DNA from: Polynucleobacter meluiroseus
GTDB taxonomy: Bacteria > Verrucomicrobiota > Verrucomicrobiia > Opitutales > UBA953
NCBI GenBank assembly: GCA_943323725.2
Contig: CALPIW020000049.1
Span: 1-8,744 of the forward strand
Direction: 5' to 3'
Length of the DNA: 8,744 bases
Position 1 is the first letter of the stretch, and the number at the start of each line of letters is the position of its first letter. The position numbers and the translations under genes are program-made. Positions 1-6,622 of this stretch are shown here, in pieces. A model generated the notes under the pieces. That model had not been told where the DNA came from. It did no database searches and saw only the letters and a program-made list of their open reading frames with translations.

Positions 1-797
1 ATCAGTCGGAACGCGGCAGCCGCGTCCCCGCCTATCTCTGCGTTCCGAAGACCGCGCTGGCCAAGGGCGTGAAGGTCCCGGCCGTCCTGTGCCTCCATCC
101 GACCGATGACACGGTGGGCGCGGGCGTCGTGGTCGGTCTCGGCGGTAAGGCCAACCGGCAATACGCGGCGGAACTCGCCGAGCGCGGTTACGTGACGTTG
201 TCGCCGGCTTATCCGCACCTCGCTGATTACCGGCCGGACCTCGTCGCCCTGGGCTACGCCAGCGGCACCATGAAGGCCGTGTGGGATAATGTCCGCGCCC
301 TCGATCTCCTTGATTCCTTGCCATACGTGCGCGGCGGCTCCTACGGCGTCATCGGACATTCGCTCGGCGGCCACAACGCCGTCTACACCGCGGTGTTCGA
401 CGAACGCCTGAAGGCTGTCGTGAGCAGCTGCGGCCTCGATTCGTATCTCGATTATTACGACGGCGCCCCGGCGGTCTGGCAGTTCGGCAAGGGCTGGTGC
501 CAGCCACGCTACATGCCGCGCCTGGCGGAATACGCGGGTCGCCTGGCGGACATCCCCTTTGATTTCCATGAGATGATCGGCGCCTTGGCGCCGCGCCGCG
601 TCCTGATCAGCGCATCCCTCGGGGACGCCAACTTCCGATGGCAGAGCGTCGACAGGGTGGCCGCCGCCGCCCGCCCGGTGTTCGCCTTGCTCGGGTCGCC
701 CGATGCGCTGCAAGTCATCCACCCCGAAGGCGCGCACGACTTCCCCGACTCCGCCCGTGAGCAGGCTTATCGCCTGTTGGCGGAGGTCCTCCGATAG
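1..797 (+). CDS. Alpha/beta hydrolase (dienelactone-hydrolase-like), 5' end missing
   Basis: The frame is open from base 3 to the TAG at 795-797, so the gene begins upstream; the GTG at 69 is only an internal codon, because the reading before it (a V-P-A-Y-L strand and more) is already protein-like. What is seen: an alpha/beta-hydrolase core with a nucleophile elbow G-H-S-L-G-G (Ser codon 360-362), a likely acid Asp (codon 624-626, in S-L-G-D-A-N-F) and a likely catalytic His (codon 735-737, in G-A-H-D-F-P). The G-L-G-G-K-x-N and A-L-G-Y-A-S stretches and the His-Asp-Phe-Pro ending match a group of hydrolases I recall from Planctomycetota and Verrucomicrobiota, related to dienelactone hydrolases and acetyl xylan esterases. 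Ester hydrolysis on a glycan is inferred from the neighbours. A signal peptide cannot be judged. The sulfatase gene follows after 46 bases on the same strand, so co-transcription is plausible. Confidence 0.88.
   Translation, partial: QSERGSRVPAYLCVPKTALAKGVKVPAVLCLHPTDDTVGAGVVVGLGGKANRQYAAELAERGYVTLSPAYPHLADYRPDLVALGYASGTMKAVWDNVRALDLLDSLPYVRGGSYGVIGHSLGGHNAVYTAVFDERLKAVVSSCGLDSYLDYYDGAPAVWQFGKGWCQPRYMPRLAEYAGRLADIPFDFHEMIGALAPRRVLISASLGDANFRWQSVDRVAAAARPVFALLGSPDALQVIHPEGAHDFPDSAREQAYRLLAEVLR
781..793. repeat. Short palindrome containing a Shine-Dalgarno-like sequence at the end of the hydrolase gene
   Basis: CGGAGG and CCTCCG flank a single T, a perfect 6-base inverted repeat two bases before the hydrolase stop codon. 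The left arm is a perfect anti-SD complement (GGAGGT), but no start codon lies at a usable distance: the sulfatase ATG is 57 bases further on. No T-tract follows, so it is not a good intrinsic terminator. It could be chance, since it encodes E-V-L of the protein. Confidence 0.35.
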
Positions 798-843
798 CAT
801 AGGTTCGGATTGCCCTCCTTCGGTCTGCCCCCATCTTTCTTCC

Positions 844-2382
844 ATGCGATATCTGCCTCTCGTCCTGCTCTTCGCCTTGGCGTCATTGGTCGCCGCCGAC
901 CGGCCCAATATCATCGTCATCCTGGCCGACGACCAAGGCTTCGGCGACCTCGGCGCCAACAACCCGCAGAGCAAGATCGCGACCCCGCATCTCGACGCCC
1001 TGGCCAAGGGTGGCGTCCGGTTCACGGACGGACACACGTCTTCGGGCGTCTGCACGCCGACTCGTTACAGCCTGCTGACCGGTCGCTACCACTGGCGTAC
1101 GAAGCTCCAGTCCGGTGTGCTCGGAGGCTTCTCGACCCCGCTGATCGCGAAAGATCGTCTCACCCTCGCCGGCCTCCTGAAGCAGCAGGGCTATGCGACG
1201 GGGTGTTTCGGCAAGTGGCATCTCGGCATGAGTTTCCCGCTGAAGAACGGCGGCATCGCCGACGACGGCGGCAATTTCGGCAAGGCTTTCCAGGATGCGG
1301 CCTCGGTCGACTACGACCGCGACATCGTGGACGGCCCTTTGGAACACGGGTTCGATACTTATTTCGGCATCAGCGCCTCGCTCGACATGCCGCCGTTCGT
1401 CTGGATCAAGGACCGACGCGTGACGGAAATCCCGAGCGCCACCAAGACCTGGTTACGCTCCGGTCCGGCCGGACCGAAGTTCGAAGCCGTCGACGTGATG
1501 CCTTCGGTCATCGACCAGACGATCGCCTTCATCGAGGCGCAGCGGAAGGCCGATCCGGCCAAGCCGTTCTTCGCCTATGTGCCGCTGAACGCCCCGCACA
1601 CGCCGATCGTGCCGACCAAGGAGTTCCAAGGTTCCAGCGGCATCAGCCCTTACGCCGACTTCGTGAAGCAAGTCGACCACGACGTCGGCCGGCTGCTGGC
1701 CTCGTTGGATAAGCAGGGCCTGACGGAGAACACCGTGGTGATCTTCACTGCGGACAACGGCTGCTCGACCGCGGCCAATATCCCTGAGTTGCAGAAGGCC
1801 GGCCACGAACCGAGCTACGTCTATCGCGGCAACAAGGCCGACCTCTACGAAGGCGGACACCGCGTGCCGTTCCTCGTGCGCTGGCCCGCCCAGGTGAAGC
1901 CGGCCGTGTCCGCGGCGCTCATCGGCCAGTTCGATTTCCTCGCCACCTTCGCCGAGATCACCGGTGCGACGGTGCCGGCCGGCATGGGTGAAGACAGCGT
2001 CAGTTTCCTGCCTGTCCTGCTCGGCGCCAAAGAGTCCGTCCGTCAGGGCATCGTGAGCCAGTCGATCAACGGAAGCTTCGCGATCCGCGAGGGTAATTGG
2101 AAACTGCTCCTCAGCGCCGGCTCGGCTGGCTGGAGCTCGCCTAAGCCCGGTCCCGAAGAGGCGGGCCTGCCGTCGGTGCAGCTCTACGACCTTTCGAAGG
2201 ATCCGGGCGAACGTAAGAACCTTCAGGCCGAATTCCCCGAACGCGTCGCGTCGATGAAGGCCGAGCTGGAGAAACTCATCGCCCGCGGACGAAGCACGCC
2301 GGGTCCTGACCTCGCGAACGATGTCCCCGTGCAGCTCATCAAGAAGAGCCCGGCTGGTAAGGCCAAGGCGAAGAAGAAATGA
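844..2382 (+). CDS. Exported S1 family sulfatase (arylsulfatase A-like)
   Basis: Encodes 512 residues that should hydrolyse sulfate esters on a sugar or aryl substrate outside the cytoplasm. I start at ATG 844, although the frame is open back to 703, because residues 1-18 form a clean signal peptide (M-R-Y, hydrophobic core, ending V-A-A) directly before D-R-P-N-I, the normal first strand of S1 sulfatases. Visible active-site residues: Asp29 and Asp30 (metal), Cys70 in C-T-P-T-R (the residue converted to formylglycine), Arg74, Lys124 and His126 in G-K-W-H-L-G, His252 in A-P-H-T-P, Asp304-Asn305 in A-D-N-G, and Lys331. All expected catalytic positions are present, so it should be active once matured; no maturase is in the window. 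The last 13 residues are Lys/Ala-rich and basic. Its stop overlaps the start of the next esterase gene by ATGA, suggesting coupled translation. No Shine-Dalgarno is visible. The substrate is unknown. Confidence 0.96.
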   Translation: MRYLPLVLLFALASLVAADRPNIIVILADDQGFGDLGANNPQSKIATPHLDALAKGGVRFTDGHTSSGVCTPTRYSLLTGRYHWRTKLQSGVLGGFSTPLIAKDRLTLAGLLKQQGYATGCFGKWHLGMSFPLKNGGIADDGGNFGKAFQDAASVDYDRDIVDGPLEHGFDTYFGISASLDMPPFVWIKDRRVTEIPSATKTWLRSGPAGPKFEAVDVMPSVIDQTIAFIEAQRKADPAKPFFAYVPLNAPHTPIVPTKEFQGSSGISPYADFVKQVDHDVGRLLASLDKQGLTENTVVIFTADNGCSTAANIPELQKAGHEPSYVYRGNKADLYEGGHRVPFLVRWPAQVKPAVSAALIGQFDFLATFAEITGATVPAGMGEDSVSFLPVLLGAKESVRQGIVSQSINGSFAIREGNWKLLLSAGSAGWSSPKPGPEEAGLPSVQLYDLSKDPGERKNLQAEFPERVASMKAELEKLIARGRSTPGPDLANDVPVQLIKKSPAGKAKAKKK

Positions 2383-3230
2383 GGGCCTTGCTCGCCGTCG
2401 GTCTGCTCGCGGTTACGGCCTATGGTGCTGCCACCAAGGTGCCGGAGGGAGTCGAGGTGCTGCGCGATCTCGAATACGCGCAAGCCAAGGGGGTCAGCCT
2501 CAAGTTGGATCTCTACCGTCCGTCGGCCAAGCCCTCGGCGCCGATGCCCTTGGTCATCTGGGTGCATGGCGGAGGCTGGAGGAACGGTTCCAAGGCGAAT
2601 TGTCCCGCCGCTTGGTTGGCGACCAAAGGGTACGCCGTCGCGAGCCTGGATTTCCGCCTGTTGCCCGAGCATCCGTGGCCGGCCCAGATCGAGGATCCGG
2701 TCGCGGCGCTCCGCTGGTTGCGCCAAGAGTCCGGAAAATACGGCTTCGACGCCGAGCGTTCCGCCGCGATGGGTGGCTCTTCCGGTGGTCACGTGGTCGC
2801 CTTATGGGGTACGCTCACCCTGCCTCCAGGCGATAAGGTGAAGGCCGTGGTGGATTGGTATGGCCCGACGGACCTCCTGACCATGCCGCCTAATGTGCTT
2901 TCCGAAAAGCGCACCCGGGCGGAGCTCGCCAAGGCCAACGGCGCCCTGTTGCTCGGAGGCGTCGTGATGGACCAGCCCGAGAAGGCGAAGGCCGTCAGCG
3001 CCTTGCATCAGGTGACCAAGGATGATGTCCCTTTCTTGATCATGCATGGCATGGACGATACCGGCGTGCCCGTCGATCAGAGCGCGCGCCTGCATGCGGC
3101 CCTGAAGGCCGCCGGCGTCGAATCGACCTTGAAGCTGATTCCCGGCGCGGGGCACGGCGGCAAGGAGTTCGACTCACCGGAGTCGAGGGCGCTGATCCAG
3201 GGATTCCTGGACAAGCACCTGCAGCGCTAG
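2379..3230 (+). CDS. Exported alpha/beta hydrolase, BD-FAE/HSL-like carbohydrate esterase
   Basis: A 283-residue esterase expected to remove acetyl, feruloyl or similar acyl groups from a glycan. A signal peptide spans about residues 1-17 (M-R-A-L-L then a hydrophobic run, ending near Y-G-A). The mature part has the oxyanion-hole motif H-G-G-G-W (residues 63-67), the nucleophile elbow G-S-S-G-G with Ser135, the acid Asp227 in H-G-M-D-D-T, and His259 in G-A-G-H-G. Order and spacing fit the BD-FAE (bacterial feruloyl/acetyl esterase) and hormone-sensitive-lipase group. The start ATG lies inside the upstream sulfatase stop (ATGA at 2379-2382), so translation is probably coupled and the two enzymes made together; an esterase beside a sulfatase suggests a substrate carrying both sulfate and acyl groups (inference). 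The stop at 3228-3230 lies 6 bases from the stop of the convergent sulfatase. A peptidase or lipase role is less likely but not excluded. Confidence 0.94.
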   Translation: MRALLAVGLLAVTAYGAATKVPEGVEVLRDLEYAQAKGVSLKLDLYRPSAKPSAPMPLVIWVHGGGWRNGSKANCPAAWLATKGYAVASLDFRLLPEHPWPAQIEDPVAALRWLRQESGKYGFDAERSAAMGGSSGGHVVALWGTLTLPPGDKVKAVVDWYGPTDLLTMPPNVLSEKRTRAELAKANGALLLGGVVMDQPEKAKAVSALHQVTKDDVPFLIMHGMDDTGVPVDQSARLHAALKAAGVESTLKLIPGAGHGGKEFDSPESRALIQGFLDKHLQR

Positions 3231-3236
3231 GCTGGC
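3231..3236. other. Six-base convergent junction between esterase and sulfatase genes
   Basis: The plus-strand TAG (3228-3230) and the minus-strand TAA (3239-3237) are separated by six bases. No hairpin with a T-tract is visible here or in the adjoining gene ends, so transcripts from both sides probably run into the opposite gene before ending. Confidence 0.85.
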
Positions 3237-4610
3237 TTACTTCGCGGCCTTCTTCTTGCCCTTCTTGGTCACGCCGGGTTCGGGGCCGTCATTGTCGCCG
3301 CCGCCTGAGCCCCACAGGGGCTTCACGTTGGCCTGGTTCCATTCGTCCCAGCGGGCCTGCAGTTCTTTGACTTTGTCCGGCCGCTCGGCGGCCAGGTCCT
3401 TGTCCTCGTGCAGGTCGTTGGCCAGGTCGTATAGTTTCGCCGCGGACACGGGCGCCTTCTTGCCGGCGTTGGTGTCGGCGTTGGTGTCGTAGCGGACCAG
3501 TTTCCAGTCGCCCTGCCGGACGGCCATCTGTTCGCCGAAGCGCCAGTAGAGCGCGTCATGGGGCGCGGACTTGTTCTCGCCAGCCAGGTAAGGCAGGAGG
3601 TCGACGCCTTCGAGTTTCCATGCCGGCTTGGCCGTGACGCCGGCCGCGGCCAGCGCGGTGGCGTGAAGGTCCATCTGGATCGCAATGGGGTCGTAGACGG
3701 CTGGTTTGATGCGGCCCGGCCAGGAGACGAGGAAGGGCACGCGGATGCCGCCTTCGAGGGTCGTGCGCTTGGATCCGCGAAGCGGGGTGTTGACCGAGCC
3801 GTTGACGGTCACGCCGTTCATCGTCGGGCCGCCGTTGTCGCTGATGAAGGTGACAAGGGTGTTCTCATACTGTCCGCTGTCCTTGAGGGCCTTGATGACC
3901 CGGCCGATGTTGTCATCCATCGCGGACATCATCGCGGCGTAGGTGCGGCGGGTCTTGTCCTTGATCGAGGCGAACTTCGCCAGGCGCTCCGGGGTCGCGT
4001 CCATCGGCGTGTGCACGGCGTTGAAGGCGAGGTAGAGCATCCACGGCTTGCCCTTGTGGCGTTCGACGTAGGCCGCCGCCTCGCGTCCGAAAGCGTCGGT
4101 GGCGTAGTCCATCTCCTTCACCGGTTCGTTCCCGCGGAGGAAGCCCGCCGCGTCGAAGTAGCTATGGGCGCCGCCGAGGAAGCCGAAGAACTCGTCGAAG
4201 CCCCGTCGCGTCGGGACTTGCTCGGGTTGGGAACCCAGGTGCCATTTGCCGACCATGCCGGTCGCGTAACCGGCCTCCTTCAGTCGGTCGGGCAAGGTCG
4301 ACTCGGTCAATGGCAGCCCATTCTTGCCCGAGGGGTTGAACTCATGGCCGAAGCGGGACTGGTGGCGGCCGGTCAGCAGGGCGGCGCGGGTCGGGGAGCA
4401 ATAGGGGCCGGTGACGTATCCGTTGGTGAAGCGGACGCCTGAGGCCGCGAGCGCGTCGAGGTGCGGGGTCGGGATATCCTTGCAGCCATGGAAGCCGACG
4501 TCGGCGTAGCCCATGTCGTCGCCGACGATGACGAGGATGTTGGGCCGGTCGGCGGCGGTCGCGGCAAGGGCAAGCAGACAGAGCAGGGTGCGGAGCATGG
4601 GGGTGTTCAT
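3237..4610 (-). CDS. Exported S1 family sulfatase (arylsulfatase-like)
   Basis: Encodes 457 residues. A signal peptide covers about residues 1-20 (ending A-T-A-A) before D-R-P-N-I-L. Active-site residues seen: Asp31 and Asp32, Cys71 in C-S-P-T-R for formylglycine, Arg75, Lys122 and His124 in G-K-W-H-L-G, His200 in A-V-H-T-P, Asp258-Asn259 in S-D-N-G-G, and Lys281. It should be an active sulfate-ester hydrolase outside the cytoplasm; the substrate is not predictable here. The start ATG at 4610 overlaps the stop of the upstream sulfatase (ATGA, bases 4607-4610 read on the minus strand); the in-frame ATG at 4598 (residue 5) would also keep the signal peptide. There is no Shine-Dalgarno, so re-initiation after the upstream stop is likely. 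Two oddities: a tandem D-T-N-A/D-T-N-A duplication in the C-terminal subdomain, and a Lys-rich tail (T-K-K-G-K-K-K-A-A-K) like that of the plus-strand sulfatase. It is the last gene of the minus-strand cluster. Confidence 0.96.
   Translation of the reverse strand: MNTPMLRTLLCLLALAATAADRPNILVIVGDDMGYADVGFHGCKDIPTPHLDALAASGVRFTNGYVTGPYCSPTRAALLTGRHQSRFGHEFNPSGKNGLPLTESTLPDRLKEAGYATGMVGKWHLGSQPEQVPTRRGFDEFFGFLGGAHSYFDAAGFLRGNEPVKEMDYATDAFGREAAAYVERHKGKPWMLYLAFNAVHTPMDATPERLAKFASIKDKTRRTYAAMMSAMDDNIGRVIKALKDSGQYENTLVTFISDNGGPTMNGVTVNGSVNTPLRGSKRTTLEGGIRVPFLVSWPGRIKPAVYDPIAIQMDLHATALAAAGVTAKPAWKLEGVDLLPYLAGENKSAPHDALYWRFGEQMAVRQGDWKLVRYDTNADTNAGKKAPVSAAKLYDLANDLHEDKDLAAERPDKVKELQARWDEWNQANVKPLWGSGGGDNDGPEPGVTKKGKKKAAK
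3465..3488 (-). repeat. Perfect tandem 12-base duplication inside a sulfatase gene
   Basis: GGCGTTGGTGTC occurs twice head to tail on the plus strand, giving D-T-N-A twice in the encoded sulfatase, just before G-K-K-A-P in the C-terminal subdomain. It stays in frame and sits in what is probably a surface loop, so it is likely a recent slippage duplication with little effect. Confidence 0.8.
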
Positions 4611-6040
4611 TTAGAAGGGGTCGTTTCGGCGGTGACGGCGGCCAGATGCGCGGCGAGACGCGTCTGCATGCGCTTCAGTCGGTCGGCTTGATTGGGATTA
4701 CCGGCCAAGTTGTGCAGTTCGTCCGGGTCGGTCTGGTGGTCGTAGAGCTGACGTCCGCCGCGGCCTTCGTCCCATTCGATGTAGCGGAATCGATCCGTTC
4801 TCACGCTGTGTCCCATCAGCTTGGTATGCGTGGAAACCATGGTGCTAAACACCACCTGCTTGCCCTTGCCGGAGGGGTCGGCTAGCAGGGGTTGTAACGA
4901 CCTGCCTTGCACGCTTGCAGGCGTCTTCAAGCCGGCGAGACCGGTCAACGTCGGGTAGATGTCGACCTGTTCCACGAGGCCTTTGCACACGGCTGGCTTC
5001 ACGCCCGGCGCGGCGACTATGAGGGGGACTTGGCAACTGCCTTCGAAGAGGGTTTGCTTGGCCCAGAGGCCGTGTTCCCCGAGCTGGTAGCCGTGGTCAC
5101 CCGTCAGCACGACGATCGTATTATCCTCAAGTTTCAGTTCCTTGAGCTTGGCGAGAATGCGTCCGACTTGCGAGTCGGTCCAGGAGGCCGAAGCCTCGTA
5201 GGCGAGACGTGCGTCGACGGCTTCCTTCTTGTCGGCTTGTTTCAGGGTGAAGAGGTTGTTGTTGGGTCGCAGCGCCGCCGCGGGCATCAGCTTCATGTTT
5301 TCGCCGCCTTCCTGGAAGAAAGGAGGCAGGGTGATCTTCGAGCGGTCGATGGCGTTGAAGAATGCCTTCGGCGCGACGAAGGGCGTGTGTGGGCGGATGA
5401 AGCCGACGGCGAGGAAGAACGGCTTGTCCTTCCAGGTTTCGATGGTGCTGATGGCGCGGTCCGCGATCGCGAAGTCGGTGAAATCCTTGTCGGGATGTGC
5501 GGAGGGGCCGAAAGGTTTGTTGTAGGTGGCATCCTTGCGTCCCTTGGTCCGCACGGGATCCGAGAGGTCGCCTTCGCTTTCTTGGGCGAGTTTGGCTTCG
5601 CGGAGGATGACGGTGTCGAGGTTTAGCGGTGTCGGCAGTTCAGCGTCTAGTTTGGTCTTCGGGTCGGGTACGTGGAAGACCTTGCCGACCCGGCCCGACA
5701 GATAGCCGGCGTTCTTGAACGCCTGCGGCAGGGTGACGACATCGGGCAGGGCGACGCGGAGGCTCGTCGAAAGGTCGTAGACCTGGGTCCGCTCGGGGTA
5801 GCAACCGGTGAGGAAGGAGCAGCGGGACGGGTTGCAGAGCGCGAACTGGGTGTAGGCCTGCTGGAAGCGGACGCCGCGAGCCGCGAGGGCGTCCATGTTC
5901 GGCGTACGCGCCACCTTGTCACCGTAGCAGCCGAGAGTCGTCGTCAGGTCGTCGACGATGATGAAGAGCACGTTGGGTCGGTCGGCGCCGGGGCAGGCGG
6001 CGGCGAGGAGCCATGACAGCAGGATGGCGGGGAGCTTCAT
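4607..6040 (-). CDS. Exported S1 sulfatase, iduronate-2-sulfatase-like (SulfAtlas S1_7 type)
   Basis: Encodes 477 residues from ATG 6040. The GTG at 6055 extends the frame by five residues but lies inside the only Shine-Dalgarno-like sequence here (GAGGTG, minus strand, at 6058-6053), and the ATG puts a proper signal peptide (M-K-L-P-A, hydrophobic run, ending near P-G-A) at the N-terminus. Metal ligands Asp30-Asp31 and the formylglycine site C-N-P-S-R (Cys69) are present. The V-D-D-L...L-G-C-Y-G opening, the G-F-I-R-P-H-T-P-F block near residue 217, and G-D-H-G-Y-Q-L-G-E-H-G-L-W near 314-326 are hallmarks of the iduronate-2-sulfatase branch, which acts on 2-O-sulfated uronic acids and, in marine bacteria, on other sulfated polysaccharides. 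The true substrate is unknown. It differs clearly from the other two sulfatases of the window and has no Lys-rich tail. Its stop overlaps the next sulfatase start by ATGA, so the pair is probably co-translated. Confidence 0.95.
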   Translation of the reverse strand: MKLPAILLSWLLAAACPGADRPNVLFIIVDDLTTTLGCYGDKVARTPNMDALAARGVRFQQAYTQFALCNPSRCSFLTGCYPERTQVYDLSTSLRVALPDVVTLPQAFKNAGYLSGRVGKVFHVPDPKTKLDAELPTPLNLDTVILREAKLAQESEGDLSDPVRTKGRKDATYNKPFGPSAHPDKDFTDFAIADRAISTIETWKDKPFFLAVGFIRPHTPFVAPKAFFNAIDRSKITLPPFFQEGGENMKLMPAAALRPNNNLFTLKQADKKEAVDARLAYEASASWTDSQVGRILAKLKELKLEDNTIVVLTGDHGYQLGEHGLWAKQTLFEGSCQVPLIVAAPGVKPAVCKGLVEQVDIYPTLTGLAGLKTPASVQGRSLQPLLADPSGKGKQVVFSTMVSTHTKLMGHSVRTDRFRYIEWDEGRGGRQLYDHQTDPDELHNLAGNPNQADRLKRMQTRLAAHLAAVTAETTPSK

Positions 6041-6118
6041 CTGCCTACATAACACCTCTATTGAGGGTGAGTTGCGAACCCTTTCGGGAGGCGGCTCCTC
6101 TGGCCTTTTTCTTTGCTA
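6041..6118 (-). promoter_or_regulatory. Intergenic leader of the iduronate-2-sulfatase-like gene, with SD-like site
   Basis: A 78-base gap on the minus strand. It holds a GAGGTG Shine-Dalgarno-like sequence (6058-6053) 12 bases before the ATG, rather far but the only one in the window. It also holds two small hairpins: CCC-GAAA-GGG (6088-6079, GNRA-type loop) and a 4-bp GGAG/CTCC stem (6098-6087). Neither is followed by T's in the minus direction, so there is no clear terminator and read-through from the hypothetical gene is plausible. I see no convincing -10/-35 pair. Confidence 0.4.
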
Positions 6119-6580
6119 TCAGTCGGCCAGCTGCGCGATCAGCTTGAGCGTCTCGGTCGGCGACTGGTGCGTCTTCGCGGCGTTGTGCAGGCCGGGAGGC
6201 AGGACGTCGACGGCCATGGCCTTGAGTTCTTCGAGGCGGGCGCAGAGCTTGTCGAGGCAGGCGTCGACCTGCTGGGCATCGGCCCAGACGTCGTAGATGG
6301 TCACCATCTCGCCCGGCTTGTCGCCGTCGATCTCGCCTTCGCCGACCTCGTAGTCGCAGTCGAGGAGTTCGTCCCAGAAGTTGGCGTCGAGGTCGAGGGC
6401 GTCCTCGAGCTCATACAGCCGGATACCGTTCATCCATTCGTTGAGGAGCGTGAAGGCCTCGCGATGGGCGGGCAGGACTTCGGTGAAGGTGTCCCGGATG
6501 CCGACGGCGATGAGCGTGAGGCCCTCGACCGTATCGCCCAGCTGGGGGCCGTCGAAGGGAGGCGTCGGTTCGGAAGACAT
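6119..6580 (-). CDS. Hypothetical acidic cytoplasmic protein, 153 residues
   Basis: I do not recognise this protein. It has no signal peptide and no membrane segment, is rich in Asp and Glu (notably residues 55-90, with clustered E-D, D-C-D-Y-E and E-G-E-I-D-G-D), and has likely helices at both ends: about residues 15-62, and a Leu/Lys/Glu-rich helix about 103-125 containing C-L-D-K-L-C. It is likely a real gene: codons are strongly G/C at third positions like the neighbours, it fits neatly between the isomerase (42 bases upstream) and the sulfatase (78 bases downstream), and the competing plus-strand frame reads as low-complexity Val/Glu/Asp shadow. The position suggests co-transcription with the isomerase and perhaps the sulfatases. 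No function is proposed; a small helical adaptor or binding protein is one possibility among many. No Shine-Dalgarno precedes the ATG, and the leader is pyrimidine-rich. Confidence 0.78.
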   Translation of the reverse strand: MSSEPTPPFDGPQLGDTVEGLTLIAVGIRDTFTEVLPAHREAFTLLNEWMNGIRLYELEDALDLDANFWDELLDCDYEVGEGEIDGDKPGEMVTIYDVWADAQQVDACLDKLCARLEELKAMAVDVLPPGLHNAAKTHQSPTETLKLIAQLAD

Positions 6581-6622
6581 GCGGAAAAGGGATGCGGTCC
6601 GCGGTCGGAAGCGCCAGCCAAA

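Noticed and set aside
703..843. Upstream extension of the plus-strand sulfatase frame
   Set aside because: It overlaps the end of the hydrolase gene, reads as Arg/Pro/Ser-rich shadow sequence and would bury the signal peptide that begins at 844.
3558..4442. Plus-strand 294-codon frame opposite the minus-strand sulfatase
   Set aside because: Shadow of a gene with a full set of sulfatase active-site residues; the translation is Gly/Val/Arg-rich.
4907..5626. Plus-strand 239-codon frame opposite the iduronate-2-sulfatase-like gene
   Set aside because: Antisense shadow, Val/Glu/Gly-rich, with no recognisable motif.
6041..6055. GTG at 6055 as the start of the iduronate-2-sulfatase-like gene
   Set aside because: It lies within the SD-like GAGGTG and would put M-L-C-R-Q before an otherwise clean signal peptide beginning at 6040.
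6087..6110. Plus-strand hairpin followed by TTTTT resembling a terminator
   Set aside because: The stem is only four base pairs, seven bases separate it from the T's, and no plus-strand gene ends nearby.
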